From the NCBI GenBank assembly GCA_016699165.1, contig CP064963.1, positions 3,844,001-3,908,000 of the forward strand: a stretch of DNA of 64,000 bases, given 5' to 3'. Below the pieces are notes generated by a model. The model did no database searches. It was given only the letters and a program-made list of their open reading frames with translations, and had not been told where the DNA came from. A program made the translations under genes and the position numbers. Of this stretch, positions 48,295 through 58,212 are shown piece by piece (the stretch's first letter is position 1; each line of letters begins with the position of its first letter). This stretch comes from Candidatus Melainabacteria bacterium (GTDB lineage: Bacteria; Cyanobacteriota; Vampirovibrionia; Obscuribacterales; Obscuribacteraceae).

Positions 48295-51174
48295 TCAAGC
48301 CATTATTTTTGATTTGGATAGATAAGGTTTCAGGTATTCGCCAGTGTATGAGCGTGGATGCTCGCATACTTCTTCTGGCGTTGCCGCCACTATAACATTA
48401 CCACCTTCAAGCCCGCCTTCGGGTCCAAGGTCGATAATCCAGTCAGCTTGCTTAATTACGTCCAAATTGTGCTCGATTACAAGTACAGTATTTCCGGCAT
48501 CGGCAAGTCTATTTAAGACCTGAAGCAATTTGTCTACATCGGCAAAAGATAGACCAGTCGTGGGTTCGTCTAAAATGTAAAAGGTCTTGCCGGTCGAGCG
48601 TTTGGATAATTCTGTGGCTAATTTCACTCGCTGTGCTTCGCCACCAGATAAGGTGGTAGCGGGTTGACCCAATTTGATGTAATCGAGTCCAACTTCTAAC
48701 ATGGTCTGAAGTCTTGCGTGCGCTTTTGGAATGCTTGCAAAAAAGTCTGTAGCCTCTTCAACTGTCATTCCAAGCACATCACCAATTGATTTGCCTTTGA
48801 ACTTCACTTCTAAAGTTTCGCGATTATAGCGAGCACCATTGCAAACATCACATGTGACGAAAACTGATGGTAGAAAGTTCATTTCGATTTCGTTCATGCC
48901 CTCGCCAGAGCATGCTTCGCAGCGTCCCCCTTTGACGTTGAAAGAGAAGCGTCCAGGCAGATAGCCTCTTGCTTTCGCTTCTGTGGTCATGGAAAAGACT
49001 TCGCGTATCGCGTCGAACAAACCAGTATAAGTTGCTGGGTTAGAGCGAGGTGTGCGACCAATAGGTGACTGGTCGATGTCAATTACTTTGTCGATGGCGC
49101 CAAGTCCGGTGATGGTCTTGATTCCGTCTGGCTTTGGAGTGGTGCCATGCAAATGATGTTTCATATATAAATGAATCAAGTCATTGACCAACGTCGATTT
49201 ACCAGATCCACTAACACCGGTTACACAAACAAATTTTCCAAGTGGAATAGTCACTTCGACATCTTTTAGATTATTTTTGTTTGCGCCGTAGACTTTGATG
49301 CCTAGACCATTTCCTTCGCGACGCTTAAGTGGAACATGAATCTTTTTGCGTCCCGACAAATAGTCGCCAGTAGATGACCCTTTTACTTTTAAAATGTCAG
49401 CAAACTCGCCTTGTGCCACCACATTGCCACCATGCACACCAGCACCTGGACCAATATCAATTACCCAGTCTGCTGCGCGAATAGTGTCTTCATCGTGTTC
49501 GACTACAAGCAAGGTATTGCCCAGTTCGCGCAATCTTTTGAGCGTGCCAATGAGCTTTGTATTATCTCGCTGGTGCAATCCAATAGAAGGTTCGTCTAAA
49601 ACATAAAGTACACCAGACAATCCTGAACCTATTTGAGTGGCAAGGCGTATGCGTTGAGCTTCGCCCCCAGACAAGGTTCCAGCTTGACGTTCAAGTGACA
49701 AATATCCAAGTCCGACGTCTACCAGAAATTTTATGCGCGATGTTACTTCAATCAAAACTTGATGAGCAATTTTGGCATGACGGGCCGATAGTCTGTTTTC
49801 CATGTCATGGAAAAACTTTTGACAGTTGCTAATAGGCAGCTTGCAGACTTGTCCTATGGATAGATTGTCTACAGTGACAGCCATGCTTTCAGGTTTTAAT
49901 CTGCTGCCATCGCATACGGTGCAAGTGCGCTGATTCATGTATTGTTCAATATCTTGGCGAACTTTGTCTGAGCTCGTTTCGTCATATCTGCGCTTAAGGT
50001 TATTAATGACACCTTCAAAAGTTCTTTTATATTCGTAAAATCCAGTGCCGTCAAAAGCATCGTATGCAAGTTTGATTTTCTCGCTACCCGAGCCATATAA
50101 AAGGATTTCTTGTTGCTTTTCAGTGAGGTCGCAATAAGGAGTGGCAATTTTGAACTTGTAGTGTTTTGCCACCGAAGTTAGGATCTGAGAATAATAAGGA
50201 TTTCCTGTTTTCGCCCATGGATAAATCGCACCTTCATCCAGAGATTTGCTAGGATCTGGAATGACCATAGATGGGTCTACTTCATAAGTAGAGCCAAGTC
50301 CGTGACAGTCGGCGCAAGCACCGTAGGGACTGTTGAAACTGAAAATTCGTGGGGAAATCTCGGACAAACTAATATTGCATTTGGCGCATGCAAATTTTTC
50401 CGAGAATAATAAAGGCTCATCGTTGTTATCGAGCACATCGACAAGAACGCTCGATTTGCCCCATTTTAAGCCCACCGACAAAGAATCGGCTAAACGTGAG
50501 CGGATGCCATCTTTCATAACTATGCGATCCACTACAAGGTCGATGTTATGTTTTTTCTGCTTATCGAGTTCCAGTTCATCATCGAGATGGTGCACTTTGC
50601 CATCCACTCGCACACGCACAAAACCTTCTTGTTTCAACTCCTGGAAAAGCTCTTTGTATTCACCTTTTCTGCCTGAAACTAAAGGCGCCAGAATTTGCAA
50701 TTTTGTGCCGTCTTTAAATTCGAGTACATGGTCTACAATCTGGTCGATAGTCTGGGGATTGATGGTGGCACCGCATTTGGGACAGTGCGGAACGCCGATG
50801 CGCGCATAAAGCAAACGCAAATAATCGTATATTTCAGTCACCGTGCCAACTGTAGAGCGCGGGTTGTGACTTGTTGCTTTCTGGTCAATAGATATAGATG
50901 GGCTCAGACCCTCGATGGCATCGACGTCTGGTTTGTCTAGTTGACCTAAAAATTGCCTGGCATAAGCTGAGAGTGATTCGACATAGCGTCTTTGTCCTTC
51001 AGCGAAAATTGTGTCAAAAGCAAGAGAAGATTTGCCCGAACCGCTAACTCCGGTTATTACCACCATTTTGTTGCGCGGAATTTTGATGTCTATATTTTTG
51101 AGATTATGTTGTCGGGCACCGCGCACAACGATGCAGTCGCCTTCAGGTTGTCCGTTTTTGGAATTTTTGCTCAC
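48295..51174 (-). CDS. uvrA: excinuclease ABC subunit A
   Basis: A 959-residue DNA-damage recognition ATPase with two ABC modules: Walker A GVSGSGKSS near residue 41, and GVSGSGKST near residue 660. Two LSGGEAQR signature motifs and zinc modules (CPKCG, and CEACSGEG with CDVCNGARYN) are present. It is the full-length UvrA of nucleotide-excision repair. It is the first gene of a minus-strand series with fur, feoA and a Cys-rich protein, an uncommon neighbourhood for uvrA. Confidence 0.98.
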   Translation of the reverse strand: MSKNSKNGQPEGDCIVVRGARQHNLKNIDIKIPRNKMVVITGVSGSGKSSLAFDTIFAEGQRRYVESLSAYARQFLGQLDKPDVDAIEGLSPSISIDQKATSHNPRSTVGTVTEIYDYLRLLYARIGVPHCPKCGATINPQTIDQIVDHVLEFKDGTKLQILAPLVSGRKGEYKELFQELKQEGFVRVRVDGKVHHLDDELELDKQKKHNIDLVVDRIVMKDGIRSRLADSLSVGLKWGKSSVLVDVLDNNDEPLLFSEKFACAKCNISLSEISPRIFSFNSPYGACADCHGLGSTYEVDPSMVIPDPSKSLDEGAIYPWAKTGNPYYSQILTSVAKHYKFKIATPYCDLTEKQQEILLYGSGSEKIKLAYDAFDGTGFYEYKRTFEGVINNLKRRYDETSSDKVRQDIEQYMNQRTCTVCDGSRLKPESMAVTVDNLSIGQVCKLPISNCQKFFHDMENRLSARHAKIAHQVLIEVTSRIKFLVDVGLGYLSLERQAGTLSGGEAQRIRLATQIGSGLSGVLYVLDEPSIGLHQRDNTKLIGTLKRLRELGNTLLVVEHDEDTIRAADWVIDIGPGAGVHGGNVVAQGEFADILKVKGSSTGDYLSGRKKIHVPLKRREGNGLGIKVYGANKNNLKDVEVTIPLGKFVCVTGVSGSGKSTLVNDLIHLYMKHHLHGTTPKPDGIKTITGLGAIDKVIDIDQSPIGRTPRSNPATYTGLFDAIREVFSMTTEAKARGYLPGRFSFNVKGGRCEACSGEGMNEIEMNFLPSVFVTCDVCNGARYNRETLEVKFKGKSIGDVLGMTVEEATDFFASIPKAHARLQTMLEVGLDYIKLGQPATTLSGGEAQRVKLATELSKRSTGKTFYILDEPTTGLSFADVDKLLQVLNRLADAGNTVLVIEHNLDVIKQADWIIDLGPEGGLEGGNVIVAATPEEVCEHPRSYTGEYLKPYLSKSKIMA

Positions 51175-51347
51175 TGGAATTGATCACCAATACAAGAGGA
51201 TGCCGGGGCTATATGCTGCCCAAATATCTAATGTTAACTTTTTAGAGACTAAGATGCACTAAATAATAAGATAAATCGGTTTTGTTCAATTTGCGCGCGG
51301 GTAGATTGCCCTAGGCGGGCTTTTGTGCTTGATGGGGATCCTTTGGA

Positions 51348-54326
51348 ATGTGGCCGAAACCAAAGAAAAAAGGTAAGACAAAAAACAAACTCAACGCGAT
51401 TGAACCGGAGAAAATTCCTGACGGACCTGAGCAGATTGAACTTTTGCGTAAAGGGTCGACAAGCGGATCTAACTCAGGCGTTCATCAAGGCCGAGATGCA
51501 AATGCTCAGCCTCGCGAAGATATAAGTGGAGTCTGGAAAGCTAGCTTGATGAAAGCGATAGCCCCAGGCGCTGCAAGCGCGATGTCGACCGATTCCGTTC
51601 CCAAAATGAAAATCCCGGTTAACCGCGATGTGCTTGAAGCCCAAGAAAAGCAGCGTCGCCAGTTGGTTTTTCAGGCGGTGATTCGAATCATCGACCGCAT
51701 GTTCGACAATTTTCAAAACACTTCATACGGCTTCAACCAGGTCGCAGCAGGCTCTGATTTGGAGCTGACCTGGATGCGTCCGCAAGTGCGTGAAGAAAAT
51801 ATGGCTGCCTGGCACGAAGGTCGCACACGTCTGGCTCAGATTTTTAGTGGACGTATTTCCACTCGCTTTTGGACAATGCTTGTGCGCGGGACAGACGAAG
51901 GCATCGGTGTCTACATCATGCCAGCCGACAAAGTTTTGAGCTTTACTCCAGAAGACAAGAACTTTCTTTGCTATCTGACCATGGCTCCAAATTTTGATGA
52001 AGATCGCAACTTCACCCAGTTTCTTGCAAACGGACTTCCTGTAGCAGAAGACTTGCACCCAAGCATTTTTAGAGCATTACTCGATGCCCTGATTCGCTAC
52101 GCCAACGAAGAGGCTGGAGCTGGCGAAGTGTTTGATTTTGGCGAAATTGGAATCGTGCCTGAAGCTCCTCCACCACCGAAAGAAGTGAAAGAAGCTGCAG
52201 TTTCGTCGAGCTTTAATGCCGATGTTCCGCGCACAAGTTACGCTGATGCAGTCCAACAAATTCAGGCTCATAACAAAGCCGGACACGTTGACCAGCTTAT
52301 TACTACCAGTACTAACGCGCGTCCAGTTGATCCAAGTGAATTTACACGCAGTAATTCAGGAAGCTTCCAGGGGCTACAAGGCGGACCTGCTGCCAATCAA
52401 AATCCACCAGTGGAAGAATGGAAAGGCTTTGGTTCCACTAGTTCACAAAAGCAATTTCAGACTCCTCAAGCGCAGTCTCAGTCAGGCAATTGGAGAACTC
52501 CTCAAGGACAACCAGTGCCCGAGCCGTTTGATCATCCAACTAATGCGCAAAATGAATCAAGTGGAAGCGGTGCCTGGAATTTTATTCCTAAAACTGAACT
52601 TCAATCTCATCAACAGAATTCAGGCAGTCAGCAAGTTCTGCAGAGTTTCCAGCAACCACAGCAGCCACAACCACAACATCCTCAGTCCTCGCCACAGCCG
52701 CAAATGCCGCCGCAAGCGCAAGAGCAGCCTCAACAATACAGACATCCCCTTGAGCAGCCTGCTATTCCTCAAACACCGATGTCTCATCCTATGGCTGACT
52801 CGGGCATCATAAGCGAGTTCACTCTGCCTGAATTTCAGCGCCCTTCAAGAGCTGAGCTTGAGCAATTGCGTCAAGATGCAAGACCTCCAATCAATCAAAG
52901 TCAGGAGATGGCGGGCATTAGACCAGTTTTCAAAATGCCTGACGAATCTGCATCACAAATTATGGAACAGGAACAGTTTGAATTACTGTCTGAAAATCCA
53001 CCTGAAATGTCGGGTGATTTTGCGCCAATCACTGTCACACATAATTATGAATCGACCCAACCAGAAGATACTGGCGAAAGTGCCGAATTGAGCTATGCTG
53101 GCGACGAAAGTGAAATGGACGAATTTGACGCAATTTCCGAAGGACACGAGGAGATTGCTGAAGAATATTCTGATGGACAGCTTGCAGAAGAACTCGAGCC
53201 TGTCGAGTCAGTCGAACAAGTTGAAGAAGAACAAGTTGAAGAACTGGTAAGCGAAGAAGAGCAAGTCGACGAAGAAATTGACGAGCTTTCAGAACAAAGT
53301 GAAGAAGTCGCCGAATTTGATTCTGGTGAGACTGAAGAATTGGCTGAATCAGAAGAAGCATTCGACGATGATCAAGAGATAGAAGAAGAAATAGAAGATG
53401 AGATTGAAGAAATCGATGATTCAAGTGAAGTCGAAGAATTGTCAGACGAATCAGACGAATCAGACGAATCAGACGAATCAGACGAGTCAGACGAGTCAGT
53501 AGAGTCAGACGAATCTATTGAAACTGACGCTGAATCAGATGCAGAACAATCTCAAGACTCAGAAGATCAAGAAGAATCAGAAGAAATTGCCGAAGAAACG
53601 GGCGAAGAAACTGAATCCGCTTCGGTTGACGAAGCATCTGAAGAGGTCGAATCTGAAGAAGCCAAAGAACTCGAAGAAGAATTAGAAGAATTAGAAGAAA
53701 TCGAAGAAGCAGAAATCGAAGAAGAAATAGAAGAAGAAATCGAAGAAATTTCGGATCTTGATGAATCGACTGATTCTGAAGATGACTCAAAAGAAGAATC
53801 AGATGAGACAAGTGCCTCGCAAGCCGAATCTGAATCTAAAGAAATAGAAGACGCCGAAGAAGTTGAATCTGAAGGTGAGTCTGAATCCAGATCTGAATCT
53901 GAATCTGAAGCTGAAGCTGAAGAAACTAAATCTGAAGCAGATGAAATTGAAAGTGACGAAACTGCGGAAAAATCAGAAAAAATCGAGTCGACCTCAGCAC
54001 CTAGTTCTCAATCGTCTACCGATATCGGTACGCGATCTGTGACTGGCAATGAAGCTGTGATGCCCGCATTTACCAAGTTTCCCGGTTTGTCTGTCGTGGA
54101 AATCACGCTTGGCAAATGTCCAGATCTTTCTGATGCGCTCTCAGTTCTTTTGCCCGTGCTTGACGCGCAAATTGACGAGTTGGCAGCGCAAGGTGGAAAA
54201 GCCTTCACCACAAAAGACTTCAAGCGAGCTGAAGCAATTATCAAGTTGACTGAAAAGTTGGAAGACTTCAAAACAGAAGCTTCAAGTATTCTCAACTTGA
54301 TCGATGACGACGAAGACAGCGACTAA
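51348..54326 (+). CDS. large acidic repeat protein with N-terminal folded domain
   Basis: A 992-residue protein. Residues about 1-40 are basic, and residues about 95-265 form a folded alpha/beta domain (VFQAVIRIIDRMFDNFQ, LAQIFSGRISTRFWTMLVRG, GVYIMPADKVLSF). A Gln/Pro-rich stretch (about 340-520) and an extremely acidic Glu/Ser/Asp stretch (about 560-890) follow, then a helical C-terminus (about 905-985). There is no signal peptide or membrane segment. An in-frame 9-base minisatellite encodes SDE units at 53442-53513. Its stop overlaps by four bases that of the convergent kinase. No family is recognised. Confidence 0.65.
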   Translation: MWPKPKKKGKTKNKLNAIEPEKIPDGPEQIELLRKGSTSGSNSGVHQGRDANAQPREDISGVWKASLMKAIAPGAASAMSTDSVPKMKIPVNRDVLEAQEKQRRQLVFQAVIRIIDRMFDNFQNTSYGFNQVAAGSDLELTWMRPQVREENMAAWHEGRTRLAQIFSGRISTRFWTMLVRGTDEGIGVYIMPADKVLSFTPEDKNFLCYLTMAPNFDEDRNFTQFLANGLPVAEDLHPSIFRALLDALIRYANEEAGAGEVFDFGEIGIVPEAPPPPKEVKEAAVSSSFNADVPRTSYADAVQQIQAHNKAGHVDQLITTSTNARPVDPSEFTRSNSGSFQGLQGGPAANQNPPVEEWKGFGSTSSQKQFQTPQAQSQSGNWRTPQGQPVPEPFDHPTNAQNESSGSGAWNFIPKTELQSHQQNSGSQQVLQSFQQPQQPQPQHPQSSPQPQMPPQAQEQPQQYRHPLEQPAIPQTPMSHPMADSGIISEFTLPEFQRPSRAELEQLRQDARPPINQSQEMAGIRPVFKMPDESASQIMEQEQFELLSENPPEMSGDFAPITVTHNYESTQPEDTGESAELSYAGDESEMDEFDAISEGHEEIAEEYSDGQLAEELEPVESVEQVEEEQVEELVSEEEQVDEEIDELSEQSEEVAEFDSGETEELAESEEAFDDDQEIEEEIEDEIEEIDDSSEVEELSDESDESDESDESDESDESVESDESIETDAESDAEQSQDSEDQEESEEIAEETGEETESASVDEASEEVESEEAKELEEELEELEEIEEAEIEEEIEEEIEEISDLDESTDSEDDSKEESDETSASQAESESKEIEDAEEVESEGESESRSESESEAEAEETKSEADEIESDETAEKSEKIESTSAPSSQSSTDIGTRSVTGNEAVMPAFTKFPGLSVVEITLGKCPDLSDALSVLLPVLDAQIDELAAQGGKAFTTKDFKRAEAIIKLTEKLEDFKTEASSILNLIDDDEDSD
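53442..53513 (+). repeat. in-frame 9-base minisatellite (SDE units)
   Basis: Eight tandem copies of TCAGACGAA or close variants (TCAGACGAG, TCAGTAGAG) encode Ser-Asp-Glu units inside the acidic protein gene. The unit length is a multiple of three, so slippage would change the acidic tract by single SDE steps without a frameshift. Confidence 0.9.
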
Positions 54327-55786
54327 TCGAGCAGTCCAGGTTTTTCGCTAGATTGAGATTGGCTTGAATCTTGATTTTGCATCTGGCTTTGATCGTACTG
54401 ATTTTCAGGCGGCTGCATTTGTATATCTTTCTGGGCGGATTTTGGAATAACATCCATCTCGACCAGTGACTGAATGACAAAATTCGCCACGTACTGGTTT
54501 GAACTAATCGCCCAGAAACTGACAAAGATAGCCAGAAGCATCAAAGTGATTTTAATCTCTTTAATAGGTAGAGAATTGGATTTTTCTCTGACAACGGTTC
54601 TGCTGTGACTGGGGCGCCTCATAGCCTGAATAGGTGTGTGGAAATTACTTTCCTTAGCGCTTTCTTTTACTTCAGGTTGTGGTTGTGCAATTGCTTTGAT
54701 TTTGTTGAAAGTAGAGCGAATAGTTTGAGCAATATTCATCGAAGAATTTTCAGGCGGAGCAAAATCTATCACTTCGGAAATTGTGGTCCGTTGCTGATTT
54801 TTGCGAGCTGCCTGTTGATTGACTGGCGCTTTTCGGTTGGCGCTCAAGGCGCGCTCGAGGTCGTGTTTGAGTTCAGTCATCGTTTGATAACGCGCTTCGG
54901 GAGCCTTTTCCAGTGCTTTGAAAATTATGCGCTCAAATACTCGTGGAATTTGAAATTCCGGACACAATTCGTCAAAGGGTAGAGGCGGCTCAGAAATTTG
55001 TTTGCTCAAAGTCTCCACATAGTTTTTGCCAAGAAACGGTACTTCGCCAGTGAGCGCCTCGTACATAACTATTCCTAGAGAATAAATATCTGTGCGCTCG
55101 TCAGTGTTGATTCCAGTAGCTTGCTCGGGACTCATGTAAATGGGACTGCCCCAGACTTCGCCCATGCGTGTCAGCTTGGAGGCTTCTTCAACTAATTTGG
55201 CGATTCCAAAATCGACAATTTTGACGTAATCTTCGGTGTTGCCCAGTTTGACAAGCATTATGTTGCCCGGTTTTAAGTCGCGATGAATGGCGCCGTGTTT
55301 GTGGGCGTGCTGAATGGCGGCAGCCACTTGAACAAACACATCTTGAAAGCGCTCGACAGACAATCTGCCGTCTTTGCGCAGGACCTGATTTAGACTTTTT
55401 CCTTCCAGATAATCCATCACGAAAAATGGCTGACCGCGTTTGCTTGTGCCGTAGTCGTGCACGCCAACGATGCGTGGGTGATTGAGTCTGTTCAATACCT
55501 GTACTTCGCGCTGGAATCTCGTCACTACTGACTGGTCTGATAAGCCGTCTGTGCGAAGCGCTTTCACTGCCACAATCTTGTTTGTTTGCAAGTCTTTGGC
55601 TTTGTATACAAGGTTCATTCCGCCCTGACCAAGCAATGACAGGACGTAATATTTTTTGCTCAAAACTTGACCGACGAGTAAATCTTGTCTATTTGCAGGG
55701 ATCTTGACTCTATAAGCCTGCGAGCCTAAAAGACCTCTGTCGAGGCCTAAAGGGAGAAATTTAAGTGTCTGTTTAATCAGCATCAA
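54323..55786 (-). CDS. membrane-anchored Ser/Thr protein kinase
   Basis: A 487-residue Hanks-type kinase. The kinase domain (about residues 46-305) has the Gly-rich loop LGQGGMNLVYKAK, Lys75 in VAVKAL, the HRD motif at 168-170 with LKPGN, DFG at 192-194, and MSPEQ with GxxMYEALTGEVPF. A single membrane segment near residue 420 is followed by a short Gln/Ser-rich external tail, and no PASTA or other sensor domain is present. The stop overlaps the acidic-protein gene by four bases. Confidence 0.93.
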   Translation of the reverse strand: MMLIKQTLKFLPLGLDRGLLGSQAYRVKIPANRQDLLVGQVLSKKYYVLSLLGQGGMNLVYKAKDLQTNKIVAVKALRTDGLSDQSVVTRFQREVQVLNRLNHPRIVGVHDYGTSKRGQPFFVMDYLEGKSLNQVLRKDGRLSVERFQDVFVQVAAAIQHAHKHGAIHRDLKPGNIMLVKLGNTEDYVKIVDFGIAKLVEEASKLTRMGEVWGSPIYMSPEQATGINTDERTDIYSLGIVMYEALTGEVPFLGKNYVETLSKQISEPPLPFDELCPEFQIPRVFERIIFKALEKAPEARYQTMTELKHDLERALSANRKAPVNQQAARKNQQRTTISEVIDFAPPENSSMNIAQTIRSTFNKIKAIAQPQPEVKESAKESNFHTPIQAMRRPSHSRTVVREKSNSLPIKEIKITLMLLAIFVSFWAISSNQYVANFVIQSLVEMDVIPKSAQKDIQMQPPENQYDQSQMQNQDSSQSQSSEKPGLLD

Positions 55787-55888
55787 TAGAGCTTACTGCC
55801 TTGCTTCCGAAATTTTTCCAGCTGATGCCGCTCCCTCTTTTCTGATGTTCCCAGAGTGACTAGCCGCCTAACAGATTGCCAATTGTGA

Positions 55889-57175
55889 CTAATAAGTGAT
55901 GGCGTTGACCAAAATCTGCATTAAGCCCAGAATGGCACCAATAATCAGTCCAAAATATTCAAGTGCCTTAAGTTCGGTCTTGCAAATTTTATAGACCAGA
56001 CTTTCAAGCTGTTGGGGCGAAAAAAGGTCGATTTTGCTTGCAATTAAGCCATGCACTCCCATGGCTGGAATTGCTTGCTCGATTAATTGTCCCAGCTCGC
56101 GCTTCAAATAAGAGTAGGTAAAGCCAGCCAGGTTGCGCTTTAAATTGACTAAGAAGTTTTCTGGAACAGATTCTGGATTGAAGCGAAGAATAGCCGATTG
56201 CACTGTCATCATCGCTTCGTCTTGCAGGCGGCGACAGGCTTCTAATAAATCTTCTTTGTGTTCAATCATGAATTGACGAACAAAGTTGTTGACGTTCAAT
56301 TTGAGCTTGGCTATGTTGTCGAGCGGCATTGAGCGCAAATCGAAGTTGGCAATCTGGATGGCAATTTGATGTTTGATACCAAATCTGGTTATTAGGTCAT
56401 TGATGATTTTTTGTGCTTCTTCAGGTTCTTTCTCAAGAAAATTGCGCCATTCATAGCAAACTCTTTTGATGCCAATAAGTTTGGCCAGTAATCTGTAAGG
56501 ACCTGATGCGTGCACGTTTACAGATTCTTCTAGTGCGGCAATGTTTTGAGGACTGAGCAAAGTTACAAGTGCATTTCTGATTTTTTCTGGAGTTACTATA
56601 TTCTCCATGATGCGCGAAGCAAGCTCTGTAGCCTGGTCTAGATTGATACGTGCAGAAAGAACAATTTGATCAAAAACTTTGTCTACGATGGCGGGGATTT
56701 TGGAATCTTTTCCCTGTTCAAGCGAGTCGATAGTGCTTGCAACAAAAGCTTGCAAAATGGTAGGACTGATTTGAGCCAGATCCTGAGCCAGTCTATGCAA
56801 TTTTGTTGTATCGCGAAATTCGATCATCAAAACACGATCGAAAAATAAATCGATAGCGTTATAAATATTTCCTTCGGTAACAAGCTCTTCGGCTCTCGCT
56901 TTTATATCTTTTGGCGTGAGCAGCGTTTCTGTAATTGTGGTGGCAACGGCTTGCGAGAGTTTGGCTTGACGCTTGGGAAAAATGCCTGGCGTCAACGGCA
57001 CTGATATTTTGGTGCCTGGAAAATACCAGGTGTTGTACGGGTGGAAAAGCATTTTAACCGCGCACCACGTTGCAACCCAACCGTGTGCACCATAGAAGAA
57101 AGGCGGCAAAACTACTTTTATTAATACCGATTCTGGCGATGCGAAAAGTGTTGCCAGATCAAAGCCGAAACTCAT
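55889..57175 (-). CDS. DUF445 family membrane protein
   Basis: A 428-residue protein with an N-terminal membrane segment including GWVATWCAVKMLFHP and the DUF445 hallmark GTKISVPLTPGIFPKRQAKLSQAVA, a long helical middle and a C-terminal membrane segment (about 405-425, FGLIIGAILGLMQILVNAI). DUF445 proteins are widespread and of unknown function. It is a single gene, divergent from the TPR operon, with a short AT-rich spacer. Confidence 0.9.
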   Translation of the reverse strand: MSFGFDLATLFASPESVLIKVVLPPFFYGAHGWVATWCAVKMLFHPYNTWYFPGTKISVPLTPGIFPKRQAKLSQAVATTITETLLTPKDIKARAEELVTEGNIYNAIDLFFDRVLMIEFRDTTKLHRLAQDLAQISPTILQAFVASTIDSLEQGKDSKIPAIVDKVFDQIVLSARINLDQATELASRIMENIVTPEKIRNALVTLLSPQNIAALEESVNVHASGPYRLLAKLIGIKRVCYEWRNFLEKEPEEAQKIINDLITRFGIKHQIAIQIANFDLRSMPLDNIAKLKLNVNNFVRQFMIEHKEDLLEACRRLQDEAMMTVQSAILRFNPESVPENFLVNLKRNLAGFTYSYLKRELGQLIEQAIPAMGVHGLIASKIDLFSPQQLESLVYKICKTELKALEYFGLIIGAILGLMQILVNAITY

Positions 57176-57254
57176 TGTGGATATACTTTTTCTTTGGTTT
57201 CCATTTGCTGATTATTATGACAGGCTAATACTTATTTAATAGGATTTGACATCA

Positions 57255-57260
57255 TATAAT
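57255..57260 (+). promoter_or_regulatory. possible -10 box upstream of the TPR operon
   Basis: A TATAAT occurs 32 bases before the TTG start at 57292, in an AT-rich spacer. A TTGACA lies nine bases upstream, too close to be its -35. No other clear -35 is visible. Confidence 0.35.
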
Positions 57261-57291
57261 CTGATGAGTCCAATCGAGGTTTACTCTTTCC

Positions 57292-58212
57292 TTGACCAAT
57301 ATTAAGAATAAGATCAAGCCTGCACTCTCATTATTACTCTATTTGGCTTCAATTGCTCCTGCTGCATTAGCGCTGGAATTTCCGTCTTTAACCAAAAAGC
57401 CTTATGCCTCAGGCGATAGATTATTTGCCTGTGAGGCTTATAGCGAAGCCGCTCAAGCTTATCAAGTCGTAGTTGACCAGTATCCAGAAGATGCCAAAGC
57501 ACATCTTCGACTAGGTAAATCGCTTGCAAGACTGGGACAGGAAGAAACAGCTCTCAACGAGTTTTTCAAAACTATTTTTGTCAATAATGCCGCATCTAAA
57601 ATGCCTGAAGAGAATCTTGAAGCACGAAGCGAGATTGCCGCCATATTCTTGAAACGTGGTGAGTATGACGAAGCGGGTGGTCAGCTGCGACAGATACTTG
57701 CGCTCAAACCCCAAGATAAAGAGGTGCGTGGTAACTATGCTCTTTGCTTGCAAAATTGTGGTTTTCTAGATGCATCAATTGAGCAGTTCAACATGCTTTT
57801 GCGCCAGGAGCCCAAAAATATCACTACTTTGTACAACCTTGGCACAGTCTATTTAAAGAAGACAGACAGTCAAAATGCCAAAACTTGCTTTATGAAAGTA
57901 GTAGGAATGGATCCTAAAAATGATCTCGCTTTCATCGGACTTGCTCGAGCATATTTGTTTGAGAAGCAAGTGAAACAAGCAATTGCCGTGCTGACCAAAA
58001 TTGTGGAGCGCTCGCCGTCTAACTACTATGCCAACATTGCTCTGGCTGATGCCTACAAGCAAGCAGGCAGCGAAGATATTGCAGTCGAGTATTATCGCAA
58101 AGCCATTCAGTTAAATCCAAAAGACCCCGCCTCTAAAGCCGCTCTTCTTTCCATAATTGAAAAGTCGAATATAAAATCGTTGGTTCAAAATTCAAAGGTA
58201 GAAATAAAATGA
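57292..58212 (+). CDS. exported TPR-repeat protein
   Basis: A 306-residue protein starting at TTG 57292, chosen because it gives a signal peptide (LSLLLYLASIAPAALALEF). The mature part is a series of tetratricopeptide repeats from about residue 37 to 290 (for example EDAKAHLRLGKSLARLGQEETAL and PKNITTLYNLGTVYLKK). TPR solenoids hold protein partners. No strong ribosome site is visible. The last four bases overlap the start of a second TPR gene, so they form a coupled pair. Confidence 0.85.
   Translation: MTNIKNKIKPALSLLLYLASIAPAALALEFPSLTKKPYASGDRLFACEAYSEAAQAYQVVVDQYPEDAKAHLRLGKSLARLGQEETALNEFFKTIFVNNAASKMPEENLEARSEIAAIFLKRGEYDEAGGQLRQILALKPQDKEVRGNYALCLQNCGFLDASIEQFNMLLRQEPKNITTLYNLGTVYLKKTDSQNAKTCFMKVVGMDPKNDLAFIGLARAYLFEKQVKQAIAVLTKIVERSPSNYYANIALADAYKQAGSEDIAVEYYRKAIQLNPKDPASKAALLSIIEKSNIKSLVQNSKVEIK

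Noticed and set aside
51308..51325. Small GCCC/GGGC hairpin followed by TTTT before the acidic-protein gene
   Set aside because: The stem is only four bases and it lies just upstream of the start, so it is too weak to call a terminator or attenuator.
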